This document shows positions 32,742 through 41,700 of a stretch of 64,000 nucleotides of DNA, piece by piece. Source of the DNA: Claveliimonas acetigenes (GTDB lineage Bacteria; Bacillota; Clostridia; Lachnospirales; Lachnospiraceae). The notes beneath the pieces are model-generated. The model ran no database searches and had not been told where the DNA came from. It was given only the letters and a program-made list of their open reading frames with translations. Each line of letters begins with the position of its first letter. The first letter of the stretch is position 1. The DNA lies in the NCBI RefSeq assembly GCF_025567385.1, contig NZ_JAOQJU010000004.1, positions 109,977 through 173,976 of the forward strand, given 5' to 3'. The position numbers and the translations under genes were made by a program.

Positions 32742-33176
32742 GTGAGGAGAGACATCGCTTACAACAAATGGCTGGCAGAACAACGATGGAAGCAATGGAA
32801 GAAAGAGGAAGAGCAGATTCTCAGAGAAGAGGGGGCAAGTGAGGAAACCATACAGAAGTTAAGAGAATATGATTGGGAAATGTTCAAACAAGAGAGGCGT
32901 TTTCTGGAAAGGCAGACGCCCATGGCAATGCATTCGGGAAGAGAGAGAATGCAAAGAGAAGAAATCTATGATGAAAAAGAACTGCTGGAGGCAATCGATC
33001 ATGAGGCGTTGTATGAAGTGGTAAAGAGCTTAGATTCCGTAAGCCGGGAAATCCTGGTTCTGAAGCTGCAACAGTACAATACAGCCGAAATTGCCAGGAA
33101 ATTAGGGATTACAGAAAAGGCGGTATACAGGCGGATGGACAGGATAAAAGAAAAAATTAAAAAAATTGTCGAATGA
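32742..33176 (+). CDS. Sigma-70 region 4-like HTH protein
   Basis: 144 residues from the GTG at 32742; a TTG at 32721 in the same frame is an alternative, but neither start is strong. The N-terminal half is charged and helical (RWKQWKKEEEQILREEG). The C-terminus is a sigma region 4-type helix-turn-helix (VVKSLDSVSREILVLKLQQYNTAEIARKLGITEKAVYRRMDRIKEKI). There is no region 2, so it is not a full sigma factor. Such proteins regulate transcription in mobile elements and accessory loci. Isolated behind the housekeeping terminator. Confidence 0.7.
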   Translation: MRRDIAYNKWLAEQRWKQWKKEEEQILREEGASEETIQKLREYDWEMFKQERRFLERQTPMAMHSGRERMQREEIYDEKELLEAIDHEALYEVVKSLDSVSREILVLKLQQYNTAEIARKLGITEKAVYRRMDRIKEKIKKIVE

Positions 33177-33315
33177 GAGGGGAAAAAAGCAGCTTCCCGA
33201 CGGCTAGTATATAAGAGGGATATTTTACACGTAACATCTGAGCTCTGAAATAGCCAAGCCTTGCGGCTGGCAGAGATCAGCAAACAACGGCAGACAGAAA
33301 GAGAGGAAAGGACTT

Positions 33316-33477
33316 ATGAAGAGAGATATTTTGATGATGGGGATACTGACTGTATTCGGCTGCTGGGGAGTGCATATCGGAAAGATAAATAGGGAAATCA
33401 GCAAATTTGACAGAGAAATGAAAGTCATGAAACAGGCACAAAATAGTTCCCACCAAAAGAAAAATATGATACAATGA
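33316..33477 (+). CDS. Small membrane-anchored hypothetical protein
   Basis: 53 residues, ATG with AGGAAAGG in front. MKRDILMMGILTVFGCWGVH is a likely membrane anchor; the rest is charged (REISKFDREMKVMKQAQ). No family recognised. Supported only by its ribosome site and compact layout. Confidence 0.45.
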   Translation: MKRDILMMGILTVFGCWGVHIGKINREISKFDREMKVMKQAQNSSHQKKNMIQ

Positions 33478-33635
33478 GCGCATAGCGACGAACGCAAATC
33501 CGGGGGAAGATGCGCTGTCTGCTTGCAGACGAGAGCATCTTCACAGGGATTTATGTGAGTGCAACGGACACCGAGGGAAGGGAGTTCCCGAGGTGGCGTT
33601 CGGAGAAGGTAGGTAGTGAAAGAGGTGATGAAAGT

Positions 33636-34280
33636 ATGTTAGATGAAAAAGATGTGTTTATCATAAAAGATATTGTAGAAAGTGCAATTGAAAAGAATAA
33701 TTATATCCTGCGAGATGAGATGCGAGAGAATTCGGAGAATCTGAAGAAGGAACTACGCGAAGAGATGCGAGAGAATTCGGAGAATCTGAAGAAGGAACTA
33801 CGCGAAGAGATGCGGGAGAATTCGGAGAATCTGAAGAAGGAACTACGCGAAGAGATGCGAGAGAATTTGGAGAGCTTGAAGGAAGAACTACGCGGGGAGA
33901 TGCGGGAGAATTCGGAAGAACTACGCGGGGAGATGCGGGAGAATTCGGAAGAACTGCGCGGAGAGATGCGAGAGAATTCGGAGAATCTGAAGAAGGAACT
34001 GCGCGGAGAGATGCGAGAGAATTCGGAGAATCTGAAGACAGAGCTGCGTGGGGAGATTCATAGTGCAATTGAGGAGAATAACGAGTTGATTTTCGATGAA
34101 ATGGAGTGTTATTACCAGATGACACACAGAGAGCTCGAGGCATTAGACAAGAAGGTAACAGAGATTAGCGATTATTATCGGATTAGGAAACTGGAGGATT
34201 CCACCAGCGATAAGCTGCTGCGGCTATATGAACAGCAGCAAGAAGAAATAGAAGAAATAAAAAAACAGCTTGCAATGTAG
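33636..34280 (+). CDS. Coiled-coil protein with 15- and 11-residue repeats
   Basis: 214 residues from the ATG at 33636 (AGAGGTG upstream). Residues ~27-139 are tandem units: four of (D/E)EMRENSENLKKELR type, two short GEMRENSEELR units, then two more 15-residue units. Fifteen and eleven residues are both hendecad-type periods, which give straight or slightly right-handed coiled coils rather than the usual heptad. At DNA level the units are 45- and 33-bp direct repeats (about 33714-34052), so copy number may vary. The ends are non-repetitive (N: EKDVFIIKDIVESAIEKNNY; C: YYQMTHRELEALDKKVTEI). Function unknown. Confidence 0.8.
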   Translation: MLDEKDVFIIKDIVESAIEKNNYILRDEMRENSENLKKELREEMRENSENLKKELREEMRENSENLKKELREEMRENLESLKEELRGEMRENSEELRGEMRENSEELRGEMRENSENLKKELRGEMRENSENLKTELRGEIHSAIEENNELIFDEMECYYQMTHRELEALDKKVTEISDYYRIRKLEDSTSDKLLRLYEQQQEEIEEIKKQLAM

Positions 34281-34283
34281 CGG

Positions 34284-34312
34284 CACGCGGGACATTCTGT
34301 CCCGCGTGTTTT
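34284..34312 (+). terminator. Terminator of the coiled-coil protein gene
   Basis: CACGCGGGACA/TGTCCCGCGTG, an 11-bp perfect stem with a 3-base loop, then TTTT. Confidence 0.88.
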
Positions 34313-34329
34313 GATACTTATTATAGTAA

Positions 34330-34485
34330 CAGTTCAGCCCGCGCCATTCGCAAAACGCATCTACGATGCTTCTCCGCTGCTATGCAGCTATTTTTGCTCA
34401 TAAAATGGCGCTCCGCTCATAAGCCGGATTGTATGTTCATTCATGCAAGCATGATTCACCCACAATCCGGCTTATGGCTGAACTG
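34330..34485. mobile_element. MITE-like palindromic element C
   Basis: The 156-bp element starts CAGTTCAGCC and ends GGCTGAACTG (10-bp perfect terminal inverted repeats). Inside are two hairpins: GCGCCATT/AATGGCGC (34341-34348/34404-34411) and CATAAGCCGGATTGT/ACAATCCGGCTTATG (34418-34432/34462-34476). No clear target duplication. The bilobed plan resembles copies A and B, but the sequence is different. Related half-copies (GGCTGAAC) occur at 32680-32731. Confidence 0.65.
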
Positions 34486-34509
34486 ATATGTATGAATTCT
34501 AAGGTTACA

Positions 34510-34538
34510 TTGACTTTTTATAGGATGCGTTATAAAAT
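34510..34538 (+). promoter_or_regulatory. Promoter of the aconitase-family gene
   Basis: TTGACT (34510-34515), 17-bp spacer, TAAAAT (34533-34538), just downstream of element C and 32 bases before the ATG. Confidence 0.6.
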
Positions 34539-34569
34539 AACAGAAGCGAAGGCGACAGGAGGAGAAGCA

Positions 34570-36849
34570 ATGGTGAAATTGTATGACAAAGGTGTCTATC
34601 TTGTGAATGGCACTGAAATTGTAGAAGATGTAAAAGAAGCAGAGCGTAAGGCTGGCAGGGCGTTTTCCAGGGATGAAGCCGCGGAACAGACAATGGCATA
34701 TCGTATTTTGGCTGACCATAATACATCCGGAAATATGGAACGCCTGCAGATTAAATTTGATAAACTGACGTCCCATGATATTACTTTTGTTGGGATTATC
34801 CAGACAGCAAGAGCTTCCGGCCTTGAGAAATTCCCGGTGCCGTATGTACTGACGAATTGTCATAATTCTTTGTGTGCGGTAGGGGGAACGATTAATGAGG
34901 ACGATCATATGTTTGGATTGACATGTGCCAAGAAATACGGCGGAGTCTATGTTCCTCCACATCAGGCGGTTATCCACCAGTATGCGCGTGAGATGCTTGC
35001 GGGAGGCGGCAAGATGATTCTGGGTTCGGACAGCCATACACGGTATGGAGCCCTTGGTACGATGGCAATGGGTGAGGGTGGACCGGAGCTTGTGAAGCAG
35101 CTTCTGAATAAAACTTATGATATTAAGATGCCGGGAGTTGTAGGCATTTATTTGGACGGCGAGCCGATGAAGGGCGTAGGACCGCAGGATGTGGCGCTTG
35201 CAATTATCGGTGCAACCTTCGGAAATGGATATGTGAATAATAAGGTAATGGAATTTGTCGGACCCGGCGTAGGCAAGCTGAGTGCGGATTTTCGTATTGG
35301 CATTGATGTTATGACGACAGAGACTACCTGTCTTTCTTCTATCTGGAAGACAGATGAGAAGATAAAGGAATTTTATGAGATTCATGGACGTGTGGAAGAT
35401 TACAAGGAGCTGAATCCGGGAGAAGTTACATATTATGACGGCATGGTATATGTAGACTTAAGTGAGATTAAGCCAATGATTGCAATGCCGTTCCATCCAT
35501 CTAATGTATATACGATTGATGAGGTAAATGCAAATCTGAAGGATGTGCTTCATGATGTGGAGCAGAAAGCGCTGGTAAGTCTTGACGGAGCAGTTGACTA
35601 TTCTCTGCAGAGTAAGATTGTAGATGGCAGACTTTATGTGGATCAGGGAATCATCGCAGGATGTGCCGGAGGCGGATTTGAAAATATTTGCGCGGCAGCG
35701 GACATTATCCGCGGCAAATATATCGGTTCTGATGAATTTACATTCAGTGTATATCCGGCAAGTACGCCAGTGTATATGGAGCTTGTGAAGAACGGCGCCG
35801 TAGCTGATTTGATGGCAGCGGGAACCATTGTGAAGACAGCGTTCTGCGGACCTTGCTTCGGTGCAGGAGATACGCCTGCTAATAATGCATTTTCCATCCG
35901 GCATTCTACCAGGAACTTCCCGAACCGTGAAGGTTCTAAGCTTCAGAGCGGGCAGATTGCATCTGTTGCGCTTATGGATGCACGTTCTATTGCAGCGACG
36001 GCAGCGAATAAAGGATTCCTTACTCCAGCGACGGCAATGGATGTGGAATACAAGGGACAGAAATACCATTTTGATAAAAATATATATGCAAACCGTGTAT
36101 TTGACAGCCATGGAGTGGCAGATCCGTCTGTAGAGATTAAGTTTGGACCGAATATCAAGGATTGGCCGGCAATGTCAGCACTTCCGGAGAATTTGCTTGT
36201 GAAGGTTGTTTCAGAAATCCATGACCCGGTAACCACGACAGATGAGTTGATTCCGTCCGGCGAGACATCTTCTTATCGTTCGAATCCACTGGGGCTTGCG
36301 GAATTTGCGCTGTCAAGGAAAGATCCTGCATATGTAGGCCGGGCAAAAGAGGTGCAGAAAGCGCAGAAGGCGATTGAGGCAGGTTTATGCCCATTGGATG
36401 CACTGGAAGAGCTGAAGCCGGTAATGGCGAAGATTCAGGAAACTTATCCGGAAGTGGGGCAAGGAAATATCGGTGTAGGAAGCACGATATTTGCAGTAAA
36501 ACCAGGCGACGGTTCCGCAAGGGAACAGGCGGCGTCCTGTCAGAAAGTTTTGGGAGGATGGGCGAATATTGCAAATGAATATGCGACCAAGAGATACCGT
36601 TCTAATTTGATTAACTGGGGTATGCTGCCGTTTATTACAGAAGAAGACCATGAACATTTAAGCTTCAAGAATGGCGATTATATTTTCGTGCCGGAAGTAA
36701 GAAAGGCAATCGAAGAGAAAGCGGAGACCATTAAAGCATATGTGGTTGGCGATGAGCTGAAGGAGTTGAATCTGAAGCTTGGCGATCTGACGGATGCGGA
36801 GAGAGAAATCATCTTGAAAGGATGCCTGATTAATTACTATAGAGGATAA
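34570..36849 (+). CDS. Aconitase-superfamily hydratase
   Basis: 759 residues from the ATG at 34570, which has AGGAGAAGC upstream; the open frame extends further up into the MITE. Fe-S hydro-lyase of the aconitase superfamily. Visible are ILGSDSHTRYGALGTMAMGEGG, the cluster region GCAGGGFENICAAADIIRG and CGPCFGAGDTPANNAFSIRH, and the substrate Arg/Ser region in STRNFPNREGSK. The overall sequence is closest to the YbhJ-like hydratases rather than AcnA/AcnB, so citrate/isocitrate may not be the substrate. Stand-alone gene between a strong promoter and terminator. Confidence 0.85.
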   Translation: MVKLYDKGVYLVNGTEIVEDVKEAERKAGRAFSRDEAAEQTMAYRILADHNTSGNMERLQIKFDKLTSHDITFVGIIQTARASGLEKFPVPYVLTNCHNSLCAVGGTINEDDHMFGLTCAKKYGGVYVPPHQAVIHQYAREMLAGGGKMILGSDSHTRYGALGTMAMGEGGPELVKQLLNKTYDIKMPGVVGIYLDGEPMKGVGPQDVALAIIGATFGNGYVNNKVMEFVGPGVGKLSADFRIGIDVMTTETTCLSSIWKTDEKIKEFYEIHGRVEDYKELNPGEVTYYDGMVYVDLSEIKPMIAMPFHPSNVYTIDEVNANLKDVLHDVEQKALVSLDGAVDYSLQSKIVDGRLYVDQGIIAGCAGGGFENICAAADIIRGKYIGSDEFTFSVYPASTPVYMELVKNGAVADLMAAGTIVKTAFCGPCFGAGDTPANNAFSIRHSTRNFPNREGSKLQSGQIASVALMDARSIAATAANKGFLTPATAMDVEYKGQKYHFDKNIYANRVFDSHGVADPSVEIKFGPNIKDWPAMSALPENLLVKVVSEIHDPVTTTDELIPSGETSSYRSNPLGLAEFALSRKDPAYVGRAKEVQKAQKAIEAGLCPLDALEELKPVMAKIQETYPEVGQGNIGVGSTIFAVKPGDGSAREQAASCQKVLGGWANIANEYATKRYRSNLINWGMLPFITEEDHEHLSFKNGDYIFVPEVRKAIEEKAETIKAYVVGDELKELNLKLGDLTDAEREIILKGCLINYYRG

Positions 36850-36872
36850 CAATATCTATATGAATAGAAATA

Positions 36873-36907
36873 GAGGGGCTGTCAGGAAATAGACAGCCTC
36901 TTTTTAT
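36873..36907 (+). terminator. Terminator of the hydratase gene
   Basis: GGCTGTC/GACAGCC stem, flanked by GAG/CTC, then TTTTT; 24 bases after the stop codon. Confidence 0.8.
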
Positions 36908-36990
36908 ATAACAGGAAATTCCTTCGGAATCCCCTGTTATATAAAATGCACTTCGTGCAGTGATGCGCAGCTCGCGGAGATGAAATTACT
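36905..36990. repeat. Structured intergenic repeat, family D, copy 1
   Basis: TATATAACAGG ... CCTGTTATATA arms enclose AAATTCC-TTC-GGAAT, followed by AAATGCAC and GTGCAGTGATGCGCAG. The same arrangement (ATATAGGAAATTCC-TGT-GGA, then AAAATGC...GATGCGCA) recurs at 46758-46825, so this is a repeated element and not a one-off hairpin. Confidence 0.6.
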
Positions 36991-37015
36991 GTGTTACAGT
37001 CTGCTCGCGCGCGGC

Positions 37016-37042
37016 GATTGCACACAAGGCGCAATCTTTTTT
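37016..37042 (+). terminator. Plus-strand terminator opposing the ImmA/IrrE gene
   Basis: GATTGC/GCAATC stem with a short loop and TTTTTT (37037-37042), reading into the end of the convergent minus-strand gene. Confidence 0.6.
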
Positions 37043-37811
37043 ATAATATAGGGGACAGCCAGCGCGCTTCCATCCGGCGGAACCGCTCCATATCGTCTGA
37101 AAATAAAATATCTGACAATGCAGGCGTGTCTGAGCGCAGCGGACGCTCTTTTGGAAGTTCACATCCCCGGCAATGGTTCTCATAGGAATTGTAAAGTGTG
37201 GCGCCGCAGAAATCACATGTTTTAACATTCCATACAAAACAGTCCTGCTCTGCCCTGTAAAAATGATAATACATATCCCGTTCAAGAGCCGTCATCCGGC
37301 GCTCACGGAGAAGAAGCTCTTCGTGCCATCGCAGATAATCTTCGTATGCAATTTGTGCTGCCTCTTCTGATATTTGAAATATAAAGGATACGTCACGCGC
37401 ATTCTGGCATCTGGCATAGTAAATAGCCATTCTGGGAGCCAGAAGATTTCCTGCGAAGAAGTTTGCCTCAATTTCATTGTGCCGGGTTTCATTCTTGTGC
37501 CCTAAAATATGATGCCCCAATTCATGGGCGAGGGAAAATCGGATCCGCAGGGGAGATTTGTCCTGATTATAGGCAATAATTCTATGTGCCCCGTCCCGAA
37601 AGGCTTCTTCTGAATAAGAAATACACATTTCATAAAGAGCTTTATTTTTTCGCCCAAGTTCCTGGTAGGTATGCAAAGTATATCCGTAGTGTTCCAGAAG
37701 ACTTGTACAGTCAACAGGAAAAGAAAATACACTGCATTCAGCGAACACATCTAAAATACGCTTCTGAATGTCATAATGATTCAAAATATCAGACCTCTTT
37801 TGGATTATCAA
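37041..37811 (-). CDS. ImmA/IrrE family metallopeptidase with zinc-ribbon tail
   Basis: 256 residues. The zinc site is clear: FSLAHELGHHILGH (HExxH) with a downstream Glu (NEIEANFFAGNLLAP), the usual ImmA/IrrE pattern. Residues ~205-225 add a four-Cys ribbon (CDFCGATLYN ... CRGCELP), an extra module. ImmA-type proteases cleave XRE-type repressors in ICEs and prophages to derepress them. The gene overlaps an XRE gene by 23 bases, giving the classic repressor/anti-repressor pair. The pair is divergent from the RHS gene, which it might control. Confidence 0.88.
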   Translation of the reverse strand: MIIQKRSDILNHYDIQKRILDVFAECSVFSFPVDCTSLLEHYGYTLHTYQELGRKNKALYEMCISYSEEAFRDGAHRIIAYNQDKSPLRIRFSLAHELGHHILGHKNETRHNEIEANFFAGNLLAPRMAIYYARCQNARDVSFIFQISEEAAQIAYEDYLRWHEELLLRERRMTALERDMYYHFYRAEQDCFVWNVKTCDFCGATLYNSYENHCRGCELPKERPLRSDTPALSDILFSDDMERFRRMEARWLSPIL

Positions 37812-38133
37812 TTTCGGACAGGAGTTTAATCAGCTGCATCTTTTGTTCTATGGAAAAATCTTTTCCGTTGCGGGCAATCAGGTGTTCCACATCTTCATAG
37901 GATGGAGCCGCCGGTTTTGCAGTGGTTCCGTCTGCTGCCATTTCTTCCAATTCTTCAACAGTAATCCCAAGATTTCTGCAGATCAGGCTAACATTATTTA
38001 CGCTTGCGCGTCCTGCGCCCTTTTTCAGAATGGTATAAAGAGTACTTTCCGGAATTTCACATTTCTGGGCAAAAGACCGGACAGAATAGCCCTTTTCTTT
38101 AATTAATTTTTCTATAACGGCTGCTTTTTTCAT
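37789..38133 (-). CDS. XRE family HTH regulator
   Basis: 114 residues. HTH at 8-60 (IEKLIKEKGYSVRSFAQKCEIPESTLYTILKKG; NNVSLICRNLGITVEELEEM). The C-terminal ~40 residues (FSIEQKMQLIKLLSEIDNP) look like a short dimerisation or partner helix. Overlaps the ImmA/IrrE gene. Likely substrate of that protease and repressor of nearby promoters, the RHS promoter among them, but no operator match can be shown. Confidence 0.88.
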   Translation of the reverse strand: MKKAAVIEKLIKEKGYSVRSFAQKCEIPESTLYTILKKGAGRASVNNVSLICRNLGITVEELEEMAADGTTAKPAAPSYEDVEHLIARNGKDFSIEQKMQLIKLLSEIDNPKEV

Positions 38134-38266
38134 ATTCTTCTACCTCATATCAATTTTATTTGGAATGCAGATACATTCTTATAGAAAGAGTTTCACTTAT
38201 GTAACTAATTATAAGCGAAATCGAAGTAAAAGTAAACGGAAAACCATAATAGAAAGAATGTTTTTT

Positions 38267-38461
38267 GTTACCATTCACAGAACCCCACCAGCATGCGCAC
38301 TCGTCGCATCTTCGATGCTCCAGTCCCGCTCCTATCGGAGCTAAAACTGCTTATGCGGGTGGGGTGACTGCTCCACAGTTCAGATTTGGAATCCAATATA
38401 TCTTCTTACGTGCAAGCACGACGAATCTATATTGGATGTCAAATCGGCTGTGAATGGTAAC
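38267..38461. mobile_element. MITE-like element, copy B (inverted relative to copy A)
   Basis: 195 bp, same length as copy A, from GTTACCATTCACAG to CTGTGAATGGTAAC (14-bp perfect terminal inverted repeats here). Its sequence is the reverse complement of copy A at 22617-22811, with a few substitutions. Flanks (TGTTTTTT and GAAAGTCC) do not match, so no target duplication survives. It sits between the XRE promoter region and the RHS promoter. Confidence 0.85.
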
Positions 38462-38481
38462 GAAAGTCCGCAAAAAAACTA

Positions 38482-38510
38482 TTGACAAATTACGGATATC
38501 CGATTATTAT
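38482..38510 (+). promoter_or_regulatory. Promoter of the RHS gene
   Basis: Consensus TTGACA (38482-38487), 17-bp spacer, TATTAT (38505-38510), 21 bases after MITE copy B. Confidence 0.7.
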
Positions 38511-38736
38511 AAAGCCATAGATTTACGGAGAACAGCAAATAAACATCTGTTCGATAGAATGAATATATCATGTGGAAACATTCATGTCAAGGACGAAATC
38601 TATTACAGCGGCCGGGCGGACGCCCGGGAGTCCTACCGGCCGTGCGCGCGCAGAATATTCCGGAGCCGGAAGAGGGGAGAACCGGCGCCGGAATCCCCAA
38701 TACAGAAAATAAAATGAAAAAGAAAGGAAAGAAAAA
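38511..38736 (+). other. Long GC-rich leader of the RHS gene
   Basis: About 220 bases separate the promoter from the RHS ATG. They contain CGGCCGG/CCGGCCG around 38611-38644 and a second pair (TTCCGG/CCGGAA, about 38664-38696), markedly GC-rich compared with the AT-rich surroundings. No convincing leader peptide. A purine-rich AAAGAAAGGAAAG sits before the ATG. Possibly a transcript-stabilising or attenuating leader. Confidence 0.4.
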
Positions 38737-41700
38737 ATGAATACAAATGTAATAAATAAAACAAAAGAGGAGAAGATTCTCACTGAACAGAAGGAGAAGC
38801 GTAATGCCAATACTAAATACTTCCTTACGGAAAACCACGGAGGCATTGCTGCGGTTTATCCATATCCGGTTCATTTTGAAGAGGATGGAGAATGGAAAGA
38901 AATCGACAATACATTGCAGGAAGAAAATACGGAAGAAGCAGGCTATCAAAATAAAGCCTCCCACTTTAAAGTGAAATTTGCTAAGCATGGAAATTCCAAG
39001 AAGCTGGTATCTGTAAAGCTAGAAGAACACAAGATTTCCTGGGGCTTGGAGCCGGAGGAAAAAAACGCTGCAGAAGCGTCTCTCCGGAGCGTGGAAGAAA
39101 CCGGAGGCGGAGAAACTGCCATCTTCCGTATTTACGGAGAAAAAGTGCCTTCCGCAGAGGAAGAAACGCAGGAATCTTCTCTGGCGAGTGATGGAGATGA
39201 AGCGATTGAGGAGCCCGCGGCAGGTTCCGGGGATACACCGCTTGCGGCACAGGAAGATACCGCAGCATGGAACCACAGACAGATGCAGATAGAACGCGCA
39301 AGAGGCGGAGGTATCTATGAAAATGTACGGGAAGGCATGGATCTGCAGTATATCCTGGAGGGTGAGCGTTTAAAGGAGAACATTATTCTCAAAAAGAAAG
39401 AAGCGGCGGCGATTCCGATTCGTTTTCGCATCCGCCATAAGGGACTCACTGTGGAACAGGAAGGACAGGGCAGTATCCGTTTCTGCGACAGCAAGAATCC
39501 GGAGAAGGAAATCTTCCGTATGGCAGCGCCTTACTTGTATGACCGGGCAGGCGGACAAAGCGGCCAGGCATCCTATCAATTGGAAACCGGGGAAAAGGAC
39601 GAGACGGTGCTTACTATTAAATTAGACAGGGAATGGCTGGAAAGTGAGGAGCGTCAGTATCCGGTGACGGTCGACCCGGGTTTGGAGACGTCCAGGACGG
39701 TTTCCAATATCATGGATACTTTTGTGAGAGAAAAATATCCGTCCAGCAGTGCAGCGGGAAGCTGGGGGTCTTTTGTAGTAGGAAATAATTCTAGTTATGG
39801 AAAGTGCAGGGCGATGTTAAAGTTCAATACGCTCCCGGCAATTCCGGAAGGAGCTGTCATCTATGATGCGAATGTATGCATCTGGCAGTATGGATTTTCT
39901 GCTAATAACGGGCAGAGCTTCTATGTGGAGGCACATGAGATAAAAACCGGTGAGGCAGGAGAGTGGCATAGCAGTACAGCAACCTGGAACAAACAGCCGG
40001 AATATGAGGCGGAAGTGCTGGATTTTGCAAAGATGGAAAATGTGGAAGCGCAGAGCGTAATTGCTCCAAAGCAGTTTCATGTGACGAAATTAATTCGTAA
40101 GTGGTATGAAGGAAACAATTATGGGATTTTACTGAAGGCGCAGAGCGAAGACGTTTTGGCAGACGCCCGGTTTGTAGCAAGCGAGTATGCGGTGGGAGAC
40201 GGAACCGGAATCACCAGCTCTATGTTCCCGGCGGGAACGATTTATTATCGGGATTCCGTAGGGATCGAGGACTACTACAGCTATCACGAACAGAACGTCG
40301 GAAGGGCAGGAACCGTCCATGTCAATGATTTTAATGGAAATCTGGTGTTAGTCCATCCGGATACCCAGTTTACTGGGAATCTGTTCCCGGCAGGACTCTC
40401 TCATGTCTACAAGCTTTCCAATCGGAAGATAGACAAGAGCCTGGGGCTGGGATGGAGATTAAGCGCGCACCAGGAGCTTCTGGGGACAGGAATTCAGGAT
40501 TATCCTTACCGTTACATTGATGAAGACGGCACCAGTCACTATTTCTATAAGGATACGACGGATAATAATAAATGGAAGGACGAAGATGGGCTGGGGTTTG
40601 TAATTACCCAAGTTTCCTCCGGTGATACGGAGAGTTACCGAAAGATTGAGACAAAAGATAAGACAGTTCTGACCTTCCGGCAGGATGGTTATCTGTCGAA
40701 GGAGACGGACCCCAATGGAAATACAATTACCTATACTTATACCAATATAGGTGGAAAGAATTGCCTGACAAAGATTACAAATGCGGCGGGCAAGACGATT
40801 TCTCTGCAGTATGGCACGGACGACAGGCTTCAGTATCTCTTCGATGAGGCGGGAAGAAGGTTCCTTTTCACTTATGAAGATGATAACCTGAAGAGTATTA
40901 CTTACCCGGATGGGAAGACGAGCCGTTACGGGTATGATGTGGGAAGCCGCGCGAATGTGCTTAAATATGTAAAAGCGCCGGACGAATATGAGATGGAATA
41001 TGATTTCGTGAGTGACTGCGGCACGGTTCGTGTATCTCATATCAAGGAGAAAAAAGGACAGAAGACCGGGCAGGAGATTCATATTACCTACAAAGACGGA
41101 AATATGACCGTGTTCGAGGAGCCGGGATTGGATGGGATGCTGTCAGGTCTGGCAGAAAATACCGGAGACGCTTCCTTAGATAACCGCATCTATACTTATC
41201 AGTTTGACAGCAGCGGACGCCCTACCTGTATTTGCGATCAGGATGGAAATGCGGCAAGTTACGGATATTTTAAGGAAGGGCAGAAAAACAATAAGCTGAG
41301 CAGCCAGGGTTCCACCATGAAGCCGGTCTTAAACCGTCTGATGAATACCCGGTTTGAGGATGGATTGAACAACTGGCAGTTATACGGAGGAACCAGTTCT
41401 CAGATCCAGGTGGTGTCCGGAAATAAGCTGGGATATGTGGGCGATAAATCGGTCAAGGTTGTAAGGACAGAATCGGGTTCCGGCGAGCTGGGTGTTCTTC
41501 AGACGATTCAGCTGGAAGAAGGGAAGACTTATACAGTCTCTGCTTACATGAAGGCAGATTCCATAACGGCAGGTTCGGATGGGAAGCTGGGGTTGATTGT
41601 CAGGGCGTTAAATAATGCAGGCAGTTGGGAGACGCTTGCGGAGTCGGATGGCGTCAGAGAGAAAACGGACGCAGGCATTGACAATGGCTGGAGACGGGAC

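Noticed and set aside
33714..34052. CRISPR or non-coding satellite
   Set aside because: The 45- and 33-bp units keep one open frame and encode a regular coiled coil.
35458..36111. 217-residue frame antisense to the hydratase (also 34456-35385)
   Set aside because: Shadow frames of a strongly conserved gene; amino-acid composition is atypical and no domain is seen.
38454..38717. 87-codon leader ORF before the RHS gene
   Set aside because: Its ATG is inside MITE B, upstream of the TTGACA promoter, and it has no good ribosome site; low-complexity Arg-rich product.
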